From Methylobacillus sp. (GTDB lineage Bacteria; Pseudomonadota; Gammaproteobacteria; Burkholderiales; Burkholderiaceae_C), in assembly GCA_018607835.1 (NCBI GenBank), contig JABBAS010000001.1, forward strand, positions 2,197-66,196: a stretch of DNA of 64,000 bases, written 5' to 3'. Below the pieces are notes generated by a model. That model was given only the letters and a program-made list of their open reading frames with translations. It did no database searches and was not told where the DNA came from. Shown one piece after another: positions 10,668 through 20,480 of the stretch (position 1 is the first letter of the stretch; every line of letters starts with the position of its first letter). A program made the position numbers and the translations under genes.

Positions 10668-11261
10668 ATGACCCTCCGTCACGCCACGATACGCAGCGTT
10701 AATGTTGGCATTGCACGTCCCCTGATGGTGGGGGGACGCCCGGTCATGAGCGCGATGGATAAGCGAGGGCAAACAGGCGAGGTACACGTGGGTACCCTGG
10801 GGCTCGCCGGCGACGAGCAGGTCGAATTGGCCTATCACGGGGGCATCTCCCAAGCCGTCTACGCCTACCCCATTGAACACCTACCGTTTTGGCAGGCGCG
10901 ACGGGCGGCGCAAGCGCCCGGCCTCTTCGAGACCCCGCTTGAGATGGGCGGGTTGGGGGAGAATTTAAGCATCGAAGGGTTGTTGGAACACGAGGTCTTC
11001 GTTGGCGACCAGCTGGTTGGGGCGAACGTTGTCTTTCGCGTCACACAACATAGAGAACCCTGTGCCAAATTGAATGCCGTGCTCGGCTATGCGACCGCGG
11101 CAAAGGAGATGGTCGCCGAGGCGCGCACCGGGTTTTACTTGCGCGTAGAGCAAACCGGCACTCTCCAAGCGGGTGATTGTCTGGCGCTGCACCCGGGCCG
11201 CCAAGAAATCAGCGTGGCCGACATGGCGCGCAGCAAGTGGGCAAGACACGCGCGTGATTAG
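10668..11261 (+). CDS. MOSC domain-containing protein (YiiM-like)
   Basis: 197-aa single-domain protein with a MOSC beta-barrel. Conserved features are LGLAGDEQ, AYHGGISQAVYAY, GENLSIEG and the Cys motif REPCAKLN. MOSC proteins bind molybdenum cofactor or are thought to carry sulfur. YiiM from E. coli reduces N-hydroxylated compounds, but the substrate here cannot be read. No molybdoenzyme gene is nearby. It lies directly after pepP. Confidence 0.85.
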   Translation: MTLRHATIRSVNVGIARPLMVGGRPVMSAMDKRGQTGEVHVGTLGLAGDEQVELAYHGGISQAVYAYPIEHLPFWQARRAAQAPGLFETPLEMGGLGENLSIEGLLEHEVFVGDQLVGANVVFRVTQHREPCAKLNAVLGYATAAKEMVAEARTGFYLRVEQTGTLQAGDCLALHPGRQEISVADMARSKWARHARD

Positions 11262-11404
11262 CGTATTTGCGACCAAAAAGTCAAAAGCGTCTGACCCCAA
11301 GCCTGCCCATTCAGCCCAACGAAACGGTAGGTAACTGCCTACAATCGCATGATTGGGCCAAAATCAACGGCTCTAGCTTACTCTGCGCCTTTTCGCAGCA
11401 CACC

Positions 11405-13714
11405 ATGACACAAAATAAATCCGCCAACGACAGCAAAAATGCCGAATTACGCCGCGCGGCACTCGACTACCACGAGTTCCCAACACCCGGAAAAATTGCG
11501 GTCGCGGCGACCAAGCAACTAACCAATCAGCGCGACTTGGCTTTGGCCTACTCACCCGGCGTAGCGGCGCCCTGCGAAGAGATTGTGGCGGACCCGGCCA
11601 ATGCGTTCCGCTACACCAGCCGAGGCAACCTGGTCGGTGTTATCACCAACGGCACCGCCGTTTTGGGGCTGGGCGACATTGGTCCTCTGGCGTCCAAGCC
11701 CGTGATGGAGGGCAAGGGTGTTTTATTTAAGAAGTTCGCAGGCATCGATGTTTTTGACATTGAGATCAATGAACGTGACCCCGCAAAGCTGGTCGAGATC
11801 ATTGCTGCGCTAGAGCCGACCTTTGGCGGCATTAACCTAGAGGACATCAAGGCGCCAGACTGCTTCTACGTCGAGCGCAAGTTACGCGAGCGTATGAAAA
11901 TCCCGGTTTTCCACGACGACCAGCATGGCACCGCGATTGTGGTGGGTGCGGCATTTTTGAATGGCCTGAAGGTCTTGGGTAAAGATATCAAGCAAGTCAA
12001 GCTGGTGACGTCTGGGGCTGGGGCTGCCGCGCTGGCCTGCCTCAACTTACTGGTAAAGCTTGGCCTACCGCGCGAGCACATTTGGGTGACCGACTTAGGG
12101 GGCTTGGTTTACGAAGGCCGCACCGAACTCATGGACGAAGACAAAGCCCAGTTCACCCAGAAAACAGACCTGCGCACGCTCTCGGACGTTATTCAGGGTG
12201 CCGACGTGTTTTTGGGCTTGTCTGCCGCGGGTGTGCTGAAGCCAGCAATGGTTGCCGGCATGAACGAGCGGCCTTTGATTTTCGCTTTGGCCAACCCAAC
12301 GCCGGAAATTCTGCCAGAAGAAGTCCGCACCGTCCGTGACGACGCCGTTATGGCAACGGGCCGCACGGACTACCCCAACCAGGTCAACAACGTTCTGTGC
12401 TTCCCCTACATCTTTCGGGGTGCTTTGGACGCGGGTGCGTCCACCATTACCGACGAAATGGAAGTCGCGGCGGTACACGCGATTGCGGAGCTTGCGCAGG
12501 CCGAGCAAAGCGAGGTCGTTGCGGCGGCCTACATCGGTGAGCAACTGACCTTTGGTCCCGAGTACCTGATTCCCAAGCCTTTCGATCCGCGGTTGATGAT
12601 TAAGATCGCACCGGCTGTGGCGCAAGCAGCAATGGACAGCGGCGTCGCCACGCGGCCGATTGCCGATATGGCGGCGTATATGGAGCGCCTGCAGAGTTTT
12701 GTATTTGCATCCGGCACCCTCATGAAGCCGATCTACGCGGCAGCTAAAGCCGCACAGATTAAGCGGGTGGCCTATGCTGAAGGCGAGGAAGAGCGCGTGT
12801 TACGCGCTTGCCAAGTGGTCTCCGACGAGGGGCTGGCCAGACCCACGCTCATTGGTCGGCCCGCCGTCATCGTCCAACGCATTCAGAAGTTCGGCCTGCG
12901 ACTGAAGGAGGGCGTGGACTATGACGTTGTCAACGTTGAGCAAGATGACCGGTATCACGCTTTTTGGCAGCAATACCACCGAAAAACAGCGCGGCATGGG
13001 GTTACCCAGCAACTGGCCAAAATTGAAATGCGCAGAAGGCTGACGCTGATCGGGTCTATGTTGTTAGAAAACGGCGATGTTGACGGCCTAATTTGTGGGA
13101 CATGGGGGAGCACACTCAATCACCTGGACTACATCGATCCGGTCATTGGTAAGCGCGATGGCGCGACCACCTACGCCTGCATGAACGGCCTGATGCTACC
13201 CGGCCGGCAAGTGTTCTTGGTGGACACACACGTGAACTATGACCCGTCCGCTGAAGCGCTCACCGAGATTACGTTAGCGGCCGCGGAAGAAATGCGGCGG
13301 TTCGGCATCACGCCCAAGGTAGCCTTGTTATCGCACTCCAACTTTGGCTCCTCCAATCAACCCAGCGCGGTCAAGATGCGGCAAACCCTGGCCTTGCTCA
13401 AGGAGCAAGCGCCTTGGCTGGAGGTCGATGGGGAGATGCACGGTGATGTGGCACTCGATGCCGCAGCCCGTGATAAGTTGATGCCTGACAGCCTGCTACG
13501 CGGCGAGGCTAATTTGCTGGTGCTTCCCAACATTGATGCCGCCAACATCGCCTACAACCTGCTCAAAACCACCTCTGGCGGCGGCATTGCCATCGGCCCT
13601 GTTCTGTTGGGTGCCCGTAAGCCCGTGCACATCCTGACCCCCAGCACGACCGTACGCCGCATCGTGAATATGACGGCACTCACCGTCGCTGATGCAAACG
13701 TACAACGGAATTAA
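11405..13714 (+). CDS. maeB: NADP-dependent malic enzyme with C-terminal phosphotransacetylase-like domain
   Basis: Oxidative decarboxylation of malate to pyruvate, giving NADPH. It has a malic enzyme N-domain ([16 protein letters not shown]), a metal/NADP domain ([13 protein letters not shown]) and a C-terminal ~330-aa phosphotransacetylase-like regulatory domain ([18 protein letters not shown]). The MaeB class is 750-770 aa. I begin at ATG 11405 (MTQNKSAND), giving 769 aa; the 46 extra track residues are non-homologous leader. The gene stands alone, with about 140 bp upstream and 320 bp downstream. Confidence 0.95.
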   Translation: MTQNKSANDSKNAELRRAALDYHEFPTPGKIAVAATKQLTNQRDLALAYSPGVAAPCEEIVADPANAFRYTSRGNLVGVITNGTAVLGLGDIGPLASKPVMEGKGVLFKKFAGIDVFDIEINERDPAKLVEIIAALEPTFGGINLEDIKAPDCFYVERKLRERMKIPVFHDDQHGTAIVVGAAFLNGLKVLGKDIKQVKLVTSGAGAAALACLNLLVKLGLPREHIWVTDLGGLVYEGRTELMDEDKAQFTQKTDLRTLSDVIQGADVFLGLSAAGVLKPAMVAGMNERPLIFALANPTPEILPEEVRTVRDDAVMATGRTDYPNQVNNVLCFPYIFRGALDAGASTITDEMEVAAVHAIAELAQAEQSEVVAAAYIGEQLTFGPEYLIPKPFDPRLMIKIAPAVAQAAMDSGVATRPIADMAAYMERLQSFVFASGTLMKPIYAAAKAAQIKRVAYAEGEEERVLRACQVVSDEGLARPTLIGRPAVIVQRIQKFGLRLKEGVDYDVVNVEQDDRYHAFWQQYHRKTARHGVTQQLAKIEMRRRLTLIGSMLLENGDVDGLICGTWGSTLNHLDYIDPVIGKRDGATTYACMNGLMLPGRQVFLVDTHVNYDPSAEALTEITLAAAEEMRRFGITPKVALLSHSNFGSSNQPSAVKMRQTLALLKEQAPWLEVDGEMHGDVALDAAARDKLMPDSLLRGEANLLVLPNIDAANIAYNLLKTTSGGGIAIGPVLLGARKPVHILTPSTTVRRIVNMTALTVADANVQRN

Positions 13715-14037
13715 GCTCTTCGCCCCGGGTTTGCTTATTTTTTAGGCAACTTGGGGCCTGGGTTCCCGCCTGTCTGAGGCCGATAGCGCCTGTCTGTAGG
13801 AAACAAGCTTGCGTTTTTGGCGAGAATCAGGCAAACTCTCGCCTTACTTTCAGGGTTAACCCTTGATGATCAAAAGGTGGTCACATTTGCTGATTGCCTT
13901 TGGATCTTTTGTACCGAAAAAGTTTGCTAATTGTCGTTCCTGCTGGTCACGCACCACAGTGCGGCGCCCTTCAGGGTGTGGCGTACTTTTTCGCGATGGC
14001 CTAGCTTTAATTGTTTATTGAAAAGAAAGAAGCGGAG
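13715..14037. other. Long intergenic region with repeats and a palindrome
   Basis: Gene-free stretch between maeB and the barstar-like gene. It holds a direct repeat CGCCTGTCTG at 13767-13776 and 13787-13796, exactly 20 bp apart. It also holds a perfect 7-bp-stem hairpin (GGCGAGA 13819-13825 / TCTCGCC 13837-13843) and the 12-bp palindrome AGGGTTAACCCT (13852-13863). I see no coding signal. Any regulator or small RNA here is unproven. Confidence 0.6.
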
Positions 14038-14586
14038 ATGGATACGCCACTTCGTACGGTTCGTACAAACATTGTTCAATCTATTCGCGCACACCGTGTG
14101 AGCGAGTTGCAGCGCGCTGCTGAGTTTTTGGGGCATCACTTCCTCTACGCTAACGTGGGCAAAGCCCAAGTGAAGCAGGACGTGCTCGACCTCATCAACG
14201 CGCAGTACACACTACCGGCTAGCAGCAACAAAAGCTTTGATACGCTGTACAGCGCTATCACAGACACCCTGCACAAGTCTGGGCCCCAGACTGGTTTCGT
14301 AGCGGTTTTGGAGCACATCCCATCGCACTCGAAATTTGACAAAGAAGCACGCGAGCAGTTGCTGGACATCTTCCGCGATGCGGCGGACTACTGGAATGAC
14401 CGCAAAGTGCCTTTCCGTTGCTTCTACTCGTTCGCAGTTGCACGCGCGGCGACGGGGGAAACGGTTGCCATTAATCTGGAAGGTGGTGAAGAGCCCATGC
14501 CCACCGATAAGTTGGTAGACGTTAGCCCAATGGCCTTGCGCATGAGCAGTCCATTTAACGCAGGCTACTGGTTAACAGCCGCCTAG
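14038..14586 (+). CDS. Barstar-like protein (barnase-inhibitor fold), no partner RNase nearby
   Basis: 182-aa protein. Residues ~60-140 follow the barstar pattern: LPASSNKSFDTLYSAITD matches the LP..gkNlDALwDcLT helix, then VAVLEHIP and a second helix REQLLDIFRDAADYW. Barstar inhibits barnase-type RNases; related proteins exist in Burkholderiales genomes without a clear partner. The key Gly-Lys-Asn is altered (SNKSFD). An N-terminal ~50-aa extension precedes the fold. I chose ATG 14038 (MDTPLR) over TTG 14011; no good Shine-Dalgarno favours either. No RNase N1/T1 gene is in the window. Confidence 0.72.
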   Translation: MDTPLRTVRTNIVQSIRAHRVSELQRAAEFLGHHFLYANVGKAQVKQDVLDLINAQYTLPASSNKSFDTLYSAITDTLHKSGPQTGFVAVLEHIPSHSKFDKEAREQLLDIFRDAADYWNDRKVPFRCFYSFAVARAATGETVAINLEGGEEPMPTDKLVDVSPMALRMSSPFNAGYWLTAA

Positions 14587-14610
14587 GTGCTCAGGCTTAG
14601 CCTAGCGTAG

Positions 14611-14640
14611 AAAAGCCAGCAAACACTGCTGGCTTTTTTT
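14611..14640. terminator. Bidirectional intrinsic terminator
   Basis: Perfect stem AAAAGCCAGCA / TGCTGGCTTTT with a 5-8-nt loop and T tracts on both strands. It lies between the barstar-like gene and convergent ksgA. Confidence 0.93.
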
Positions 14641-14657
14641 GGCCTGTACCGCGCCAG

Positions 14658-15428
14658 TTATCGCGAGCCGTGCACGGCCTGATGCAGCGCCACATACTCA
14701 TCGACAGTAACCTCTTCTGCCCGGCGGCGGACATCAAACGGTCCCGTGTACCCTTTCGCCTCTAACCAGGCACCTAAGGTGTGACGCAATAGCTTACGGC
14801 GCTGGCTAAAAGCGATCTGCACCATTTCAGAAAAAGCGCCCACATCAACCACAGGCGGCTGGGCCTTTGGCACCATGCGCACCATCGCACTATCAACCCG
14901 CGGGGGAGGATCGAAGCTTTGCGGTGGGACATGCAAAAAATTAACCATCTCATAACGCCACTGCAGCATCACAGATAGTCGGCCATATGCCGCCGAACGG
15001 GGTGACGCAACCATGCGGTCAATCACCTCTTTTTGCAGCATAAAGTGCTGGTCTTTGATCACGTCAACAAAACCCAGAAGGTGAAACAAGATGGGCGTTG
15101 AAATGTTGTACGGCAAGTTCCCCACGACACGCAAAGGGCGGTCCGGTGCTGTCTGTGCAATGCCCAGAAAGTCCACCCGCAACACGTCTTGGTCAATCAC
15201 GGTTAACTGCGGGTTGGCTTGCAAGCGCGTCACCAAGTCCCGGTCTAATTCGACGACGGTTAGATGCTTGAGTTGGCGCAACAGGGGCACGGTCAAGGCA
15301 CCCAAGCCGGGGCCGATCTCGACCATGTGGTCGTCAACGGACGGGCTGATGCCGTCGACAATCCCCTCAATGATGCCGCCATCGGTTAAGAAGTGTTGTC
15401 CGAAGCGCTTGCGTGCAACGTGCCTCAT
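14658..15428 (-). CDS. rsmA: 16S rRNA A1518/A1519 dimethyltransferase
   Basis: KsgA/RsmA dimethylates two adenosines near the 3' end of 16S rRNA during 30S maturation. Motifs: [10 protein letters not shown] at the N-terminus, [12 protein letters not shown] (SAM motif I), VVELDRDL, and [11 protein letters not shown] (catalytic motif IV). I start at MRHVARKRF (256 aa); the track ORF adds 42 residues overlapping surA. It is the last gene of lptD-surA-rsmA. pdxA, often between surA and rsmA in proteobacteria, is absent. Confidence 0.95.
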   Translation of the reverse strand: MRHVARKRFGQHFLTDGGIIEGIVDGISPSVDDHMVEIGPGLGALTVPLLRQLKHLTVVELDRDLVTRLQANPQLTVIDQDVLRVDFLGIAQTAPDRPLRVVGNLPYNISTPILFHLLGFVDVIKDQHFMLQKEVIDRMVASPRSAAYGRLSVMLQWRYEMVNFLHVPPQSFDPPPRVDSAMVRMVPKAQPPVVDVGAFSEMVQIAFSQRRKLLRHTLGAWLEAKGYTGPFDVRRRAEEVTVDEYVALHQAVHGSR

Positions 15429-15480
15429 TCTTGGCAGCCCGTCAGCATGCAGCGGGCGAACACCGCTTTGTACCCAGCCC

Positions 15481-16851
15481 TCACTCGCGCCACTCGCGAA
15501 TGTCCACGTAGGCCCTGGCACGGGCCTCCGCAGTCCATTTCGCGAATGCCTCATCGGCCGCCTTTTGACGCAAGAGGTTGCTGACAGCCTCGTTTTGAGC
15601 CTCTTCGCTCAGCGGCACACGCCGCCTATCCAATACCTCAATCAGGTGCACACCGAAACGCGACACCACGGGCTCACTCACCTCGCTTACGGCGAGGCGG
15701 TTCATGGGGCCCTCAAACTCAGGCACAAAAGCGCCCGCATCCACCCAGCCCAAATCACCGCCGCCTGCGGCGGAACCATCTTGGCTATACGCCTTTGCCA
15801 GGGCGGCGAAATCGCGCTTGCCCGCTAGCAACTCCGCACGAACATCACGCAACGTTTGAACGGCTTGCTGCTCAGACAACTGCGGCCCTGTTTGCAACAA
15901 AATGTGGCGGGCCCGTGTCTGGCTGGCCGTCATCTGGGCCTTTGCAAGCGGACGGCCCAACACCTTCAACAAATGCACGCCAGCACCACTGGTCACGGGC
16001 GCACTGACCGCCCCAACCGCCAGCGCCGCCGTGGCGTCGGCAAACAGCGCGGGATAATCAGCGACGTTGCGAACACCCATGTCACCGCCGTTGACACCCT
16101 CAGGCGCCTTCGAGAACGTCACCGCCAACGCGGCAAATGACTCGCCTTTGTTCAGCGCCTCACGCACACGGTCCACGCTGGCCATCACGGCGTCTTTCTC
16201 TGCTGCGGTCGCATCCTCGCGGATAGGGAAAAATATCTGCGCCAACTGCAACTGCGGTGGAGGCGCTGCACCATCTGGCGCCGCTTGCGCTTCCAAGAAG
16301 GCGTCAATGTCGGCTTGACTGCTGCGACTGTCTGCGCTCACAAAACGCTCACGCATGCGCTGCACCGCTAACTGGTCACTGAGTTGTTGACGGAATGACA
16401 GCACCGACAAGCCATCTTTCGCGACCGCCGCGCGCAAGGACGCCACGCTCATTTTGTTGTTGCCGGCAACCACCCTTTCCGCGTTGTCAATCTCCTCCTC
16501 GGAGACCACAATGCCTTCTTGACGCGCAGCCTGGACCTGTGCGCGCTGGTCAATCAACTGCTCGAGCACCTGTTTACGCAGGGCGGGGGACTCGGCCACA
16601 CGGTTTTCGCGGGCGACAGCCGCGGTTCGCTGTAACAACTCAAACCAAGTGATGGGCGCGTCATTCACCACGGCCACAATGCGATCGGACAACGCGGGGC
16701 CGACCTCTGCGCCGGGCTTGGCTGGCGCTGCCGCCAGCGCAGCTGTCGACAAACAGCAAAGCATCCAAAGCGAGGCTGAGCCCAACCGCATGCGCGCGAC
16801 CAAGCCGCGCGATTCGTCGTGACATTTCAAAGACATAAGCTCAGGGATCAA
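15481..16851 (-). CDS. surA: Periplasmic chaperone/peptidyl-prolyl isomerase SurA
   Basis: Chaperone escorting outer-membrane beta-barrel proteins, including its neighbour LptD, through the periplasm. A hydrophobic signal segment ([18 protein letters not shown]) is followed by the SurA N-domain ([20 protein letters not shown]) and two parvulin domains ([10 protein letters not shown]..., [13 protein letters not shown]...). The ATG at 16851 overlaps the lptD stop by 4 bp (ATGA), so translational coupling is likely. An inner start (Met21, 16791) would give a shorter, more typical signal peptide. Confidence 0.95.
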   Translation of the reverse strand: MIPELMSLKCHDESRGLVARMRLGSASLWMLCCLSTAALAAAPAKPGAEVGPALSDRIVAVVNDAPITWFELLQRTAAVARENRVAESPALRKQVLEQLIDQRAQVQAARQEGIVVSEEEIDNAERVVAGNNKMSVASLRAAVAKDGLSVLSFRQQLSDQLAVQRMRERFVSADSRSSQADIDAFLEAQAAPDGAAPPPQLQLAQIFFPIREDATAAEKDAVMASVDRVREALNKGESFAALAVTFSKAPEGVNGGDMGVRNVADYPALFADATAALAVGAVSAPVTSGAGVHLLKVLGRPLAKAQMTASQTRARHILLQTGPQLSEQQAVQTLRDVRAELLAGKRDFAALAKAYSQDGSAAGGGDLGWVDAGAFVPEFEGPMNRLAVSEVSEPVVSRFGVHLIEVLDRRRVPLSEEAQNEAVSNLLRQKAADEAFAKWTAEARARAYVDIREWRE

Positions 16852-19244
16852 TCGTAGTTCTGGAATCGACTGGGTGGATTCACTTCTTGCCGCAAATACT
16901 GATAACGAGGAATATTGTTACTCAGCGTTTCCAACGGGTTTGCACCCACACGCGAGAAGCCAACAAATTCCAACTGGAAGAGGATTCGGTCATTAGCCTC
17001 TGACGCAGAGGTTTGTGTGCGCTCCAAGACAACGCGTCCCAACCAACACCCTGCGTCGTACTCTAAACCCGTCACCATGTCCGCGATGCGCCCGTCCGTT
17101 TGGCTGTAGTTCACACGACCAACGCTATACCAGCGCGGGGCGCCTAAGCCGCGACCTTGCCCCAGATCGCTCCCGGCGTCGCCCCACAGGTCATTCAATG
17201 GCCACTGCCATGACACGTCCCACAACTCGCTAACATCACGCTGCAGGCGGTAAGCAAGGCTGACCGTGCGGTAACTCCCTGGGTGATAGGTCGCACGCGC
17301 CGTTACCCGGGTATACCGGTTGGTATCTTGATCAAGTTGCGCAACGCCATCCAAGCGCCACCTGTCGGACGGGTTGTATGCGCCGCCTAGCAGCACGTCG
17401 CTTAAGCGCTCCGTTTGCACGGCCGCGCCATCGGCAATGCCTTGGAACTGATCACGCAAGCGCAGCCGTTGTGCAGCCGTCACATTGAAGACCTCGCGCC
17501 CATTTTCGTTGAACCACCGTGAGGTCAGGCCCATGGTCACGTTGCGGCCATCCGCAATGCGGTCGTTGCCAGAAAAAGCATACGGGGAGTAAATGCTGGA
17601 CAAATTGAAGTCCGTCTCACCCGAGTCGTAGTTGGGCAGTCCATCTTGTTTGCGGTAAGGCGTCTGCGCGAATAGAAAACGCGGCTCCAAGGTTTGTTTG
17701 CTCAAACCGCGATCCGCCTCAAACACCACGCCGCCATCCAAACTAAGTGTCGGAACGGTGACTGACGCTCGGCGCCGACCCGACCAGTCCCCCGAGGTCA
17801 AAGCCGTGTCCAAGTCATAGTGGCGGCTGTGTACGCGCAAGGCAGGTTGCAGGTAACCACCCAATGTCTCAAAGCGGTGTGAGGTATTTGCCACCACCAC
17901 CGTCCGCGTCCCGTCTAGGGTATTGATGTCTGGCCTGTCGAACTCGGTAAGCTCGGTTTCAACCGACCAGTCCAGACCCGCCAATTGACCTTTGTTTCCG
18001 TGTGAGCCCACACGGTACGCAAGTTGATAGCGATCGTACGGCGGCGTAATCGCGTCGGTGTCCGACGTTTGCAAGGTCTCCCACTTATACACGCCGGCAC
18101 TGGCGCTCCACAGATTCTCGCCCGTGGTCAACGCAACGTCATTCGCGAGTAAGCGCTCAGTCAAAGAGGTGGTGGTGCGGGGGAAGTCACGCCAATAGTC
18201 ACCGTCACTGACTTGGTTTATGTTGGTCCGCAGTGTGAGCGGCAACCCGGACGCCTTCAGGCCTTGCTGATGCTGCCAAGCCCAGCCCCAGCGGTCTTGG
18301 TCGCGCAAGCTGTCGTTGGGCATGTAGGCGGCGCGCAGCCGACCGCTGTACGCGGTGCCGAGGTAACGGTATTCACCCGCCAGATCGACGCCCCGCTTGC
18401 TCATCAGCGTGGGGTAGAGGGTCGCGTCATGGTTGGGCGCAATGTTCAGATAGTAGGGAACCGTTAGCTCCAAGCCGCTGTTGTTATCGATGTTAACGGT
18501 GGGTGGCAAGAAGCCCGATTTGCGTGCATCTGATAACGGGAAACTAATCCACGGTGAGCCAATTAGGGGCACGCCCTTGAATCGCAACACCGCGTTTTTC
18601 GCCGTTCCCGTGTCTTCGTTTTGGTCAAAGGTGATGCTGGAGGCCGTCACCACCCAATCGGGCAACCACGTGCCCGCACTGGGCCGGGGGCAGGTGGAGT
18701 AAACGACGTCTTTGGCCTCGGTTAGGTCGGGGCCTTTGAACTCAATCAGGCTGGCGCGACCATGGCCTTGGCCCGCACCGTTCAAGCTGTTGATTTCAAA
18801 ATCTGGCGACGTGAAATAGCCTTCGGTGGTACCGATATTGATCTCCGCTTTCGGACCGGTGAACCGGTTGCCTTGCTGGTTAACGCGCACATTTCCCTCG
18901 ATTAACACGTTATCTGTTACGAGGTTGTGCTCGATCTTGTCGGCTTGAATCACGACACCGCGTCGACGCAATTGCGCATCACCCGTGATGATGGTTGACA
19001 CATCGGCCTCCCCGCCCACTTGCTGGCCGGAGACAAATGTCGGGGTGGGGTCTTGGGCACCACGCACCTGCTCAACCAGCGCATCGGATGGCTCCAATTC
19101 CAGCACCAGCCCGTCGCTCGCTTGCGCAGGCACGTGCAGCGCCATCAAAGCGAGGCCGGCGGGCAACAGTGGCCGCCATGCGCAGATGGCTTTAAAAATC
19201 TGAGTGCGCGAAAAGGTAGGCAAGGCCATCGAGGCAACAATCAA
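16848..19244 (-). CDS. lptD: LPS-assembly outer-membrane protein LptD
   Basis: Beta-barrel that, with LptE, inserts lipopolysaccharide into the outer leaflet. A signal peptide ends near VPAQAS. An OstA/LptA-like beta-jellyroll N-domain (ITGDAQLRRRGVVIQADKIEHN) is followed by the large barrel. It is 798 aa. The mature chain has only two cysteines, in STCPRPSAG and in DAGCWLGR. These match one of the two interdomain disulfides of E. coli LptD; the partner pair is lost. The real start may be Met6. It is divergent from amgK. Confidence 0.95.
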   Translation of the reverse strand: MIVASMALPTFSRTQIFKAICAWRPLLPAGLALMALHVPAQASDGLVLELEPSDALVEQVRGAQDPTPTFVSGQQVGGEADVSTIITGDAQLRRRGVVIQADKIEHNLVTDNVLIEGNVRVNQQGNRFTGPKAEINIGTTEGYFTSPDFEINSLNGAGQGHGRASLIEFKGPDLTEAKDVVYSTCPRPSAGTWLPDWVVTASSITFDQNEDTGTAKNAVLRFKGVPLIGSPWISFPLSDARKSGFLPPTVNIDNNSGLELTVPYYLNIAPNHDATLYPTLMSKRGVDLAGEYRYLGTAYSGRLRAAYMPNDSLRDQDRWGWAWQHQQGLKASGLPLTLRTNINQVSDGDYWRDFPRTTTSLTERLLANDVALTTGENLWSASAGVYKWETLQTSDTDAITPPYDRYQLAYRVGSHGNKGQLAGLDWSVETELTEFDRPDINTLDGTRTVVVANTSHRFETLGGYLQPALRVHSRHYDLDTALTSGDWSGRRRASVTVPTLSLDGGVVFEADRGLSKQTLEPRFLFAQTPYRKQDGLPNYDSGETDFNLSSIYSPYAFSGNDRIADGRNVTMGLTSRWFNENGREVFNVTAAQRLRLRDQFQGIADGAAVQTERLSDVLLGGAYNPSDRWRLDGVAQLDQDTNRYTRVTARATYHPGSYRTVSLAYRLQRDVSELWDVSWQWPLNDLWGDAGSDLGQGRGLGAPRWYSVGRVNYSQTDGRIADMVTGLEYDAGCWLGRVVLERTQTSASEANDRILFQLEFVGFSRVGANPLETLSNNIPRYQYLRQEVNPPSRFQNYD

Positions 19245-19394
19245 GTCAAAAGCTAAATAAAATTCGGTCGATTTTGGCCGAAATGCCTTGTGAGGGCACG
19301 CTGCGTAAGGCGCGCATCTGTGCGCCGCCCCTTACAATTACGTCAACATTATCCTACGGACCGGGCCGACCCTGAGTCGTCCAACCAACAACCT

Positions 19395-20480
19395 ATGGTA
19401 AACGCCCCTTTTCCCGCAATAAGTTGGCCCTCTGAACCACGCAAGCAGGCATTTGACCAGTGGTTCTCGTCCGTCTGCAACACCCACCAAATTGACGCGA
19501 GTAGCCTGCAGGTGGCTTCCGCAGATGCCAGTTTCCGCCGTTATTTTCGGGCACACCGGTTGGGGCAGGCGGCGCATACGGTCATCGTTATGGACAGCCC
19601 CCCGCAAAGCGAAAACGCCGCACCCTTTGTGCAGGTCGCCGAGCTACTTGCCAAAGCCCAGTTGCCCGCACCGGACATATTGGCGTGGGACGAGGCCCAC
19701 GGCTTCCTCTTGCTGAGCGACTTGGGACAGCACACACTCTTAGACGTTCTCAGCACACCTAACGCCAATGCCGCTATTCCAGGAGCACCTTTTGCCGAGC
19801 CCCGAGTTGCACGCGTTTTCATGGAGGAGGCGATTGACCTATTGGTGCGCTGGCAACTCGCTAGCGAGCCTGGGGTACTCCCCCCCTACGATGCGCCGCT
19901 ACTCCGACGTGAGTTGATGCTTTTCCCTGAGTGGTATGTCGCGCAACACAAAGGCTACGCCCTGAGTGAGACCCAAGCGCAGGTGCTACACACCAGCTTT
20001 GAGCGCCTGATCGCGCACAACCTCGATGCCCCACAGGTCTATGTGCACCGTGACTACATGCCCAGAAACCTGCTTGTCGGGCCCGATGGCCGCTTGGGCA
20101 TTGTTGACTTCCAGGACGCCGTCATGGGTCCCGTTACCTACGACATTGCCAGCCTAATGCGAGACGCTTTTTGGACCTGGGACGATGACTTCGTTATTGA
20201 CATCACCATCCGCTACTGGGAGCGTGCGCGCGTTGCCGGCTTGCTGAACCACGGTGATTGGGCCAATGACTTTGGTTCATTTTTCAAAGCGGTGGAGTGG
20301 ATGGGGTTACAACGGCATCTCAAGATTCTGGGTATTTTTGCGCGCCTCAGTCTCCGCGACGGAAAACCCAAATACCTCGCGGACACGCCCCGCTTCATTC
20401 AGTACGCCCGTGCGACGGCGGGGCGCTACATAGAGCTGAAGCCCCTGCTGCGCTTGTTAGATGCGATAGAGGGCGAGTAA
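19395..20480 (+). CDS. amgK: N-acetylmuramate/N-acetylglucosamine anomeric kinase
   Basis: Aminoglycoside-phosphotransferase-fold kinase of 361 aa. Catalytic loop HRDYMPRNLLV and metal-binding GIVDFQDAVMGP are visible. The N-terminal ASFRRYFR and VIVMDSPP match AmgK, which makes MurNAc-1-phosphate for MurU in the fosfomycin-resistant peptidoglycan recycling route. Divergence from lptD is the arrangement known in Pseudomonas, but murU is 10 kb away. I start at ATG 19395 (MVNAPFPAIS). The stop codon abuts the rsmE start. Confidence 0.88.
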   Translation: MVNAPFPAISWPSEPRKQAFDQWFSSVCNTHQIDASSLQVASADASFRRYFRAHRLGQAAHTVIVMDSPPQSENAAPFVQVAELLAKAQLPAPDILAWDEAHGFLLLSDLGQHTLLDVLSTPNANAAIPGAPFAEPRVARVFMEEAIDLLVRWQLASEPGVLPPYDAPLLRRELMLFPEWYVAQHKGYALSETQAQVLHTSFERLIAHNLDAPQVYVHRDYMPRNLLVGPDGRLGIVDFQDAVMGPVTYDIASLMRDAFWTWDDDFVIDITIRYWERARVAGLLNHGDWANDFGSFFKAVEWMGLQRHLKILGIFARLSLRDGKPKYLADTPRFIQYARATAGRYIELKPLLRLLDAIEGE

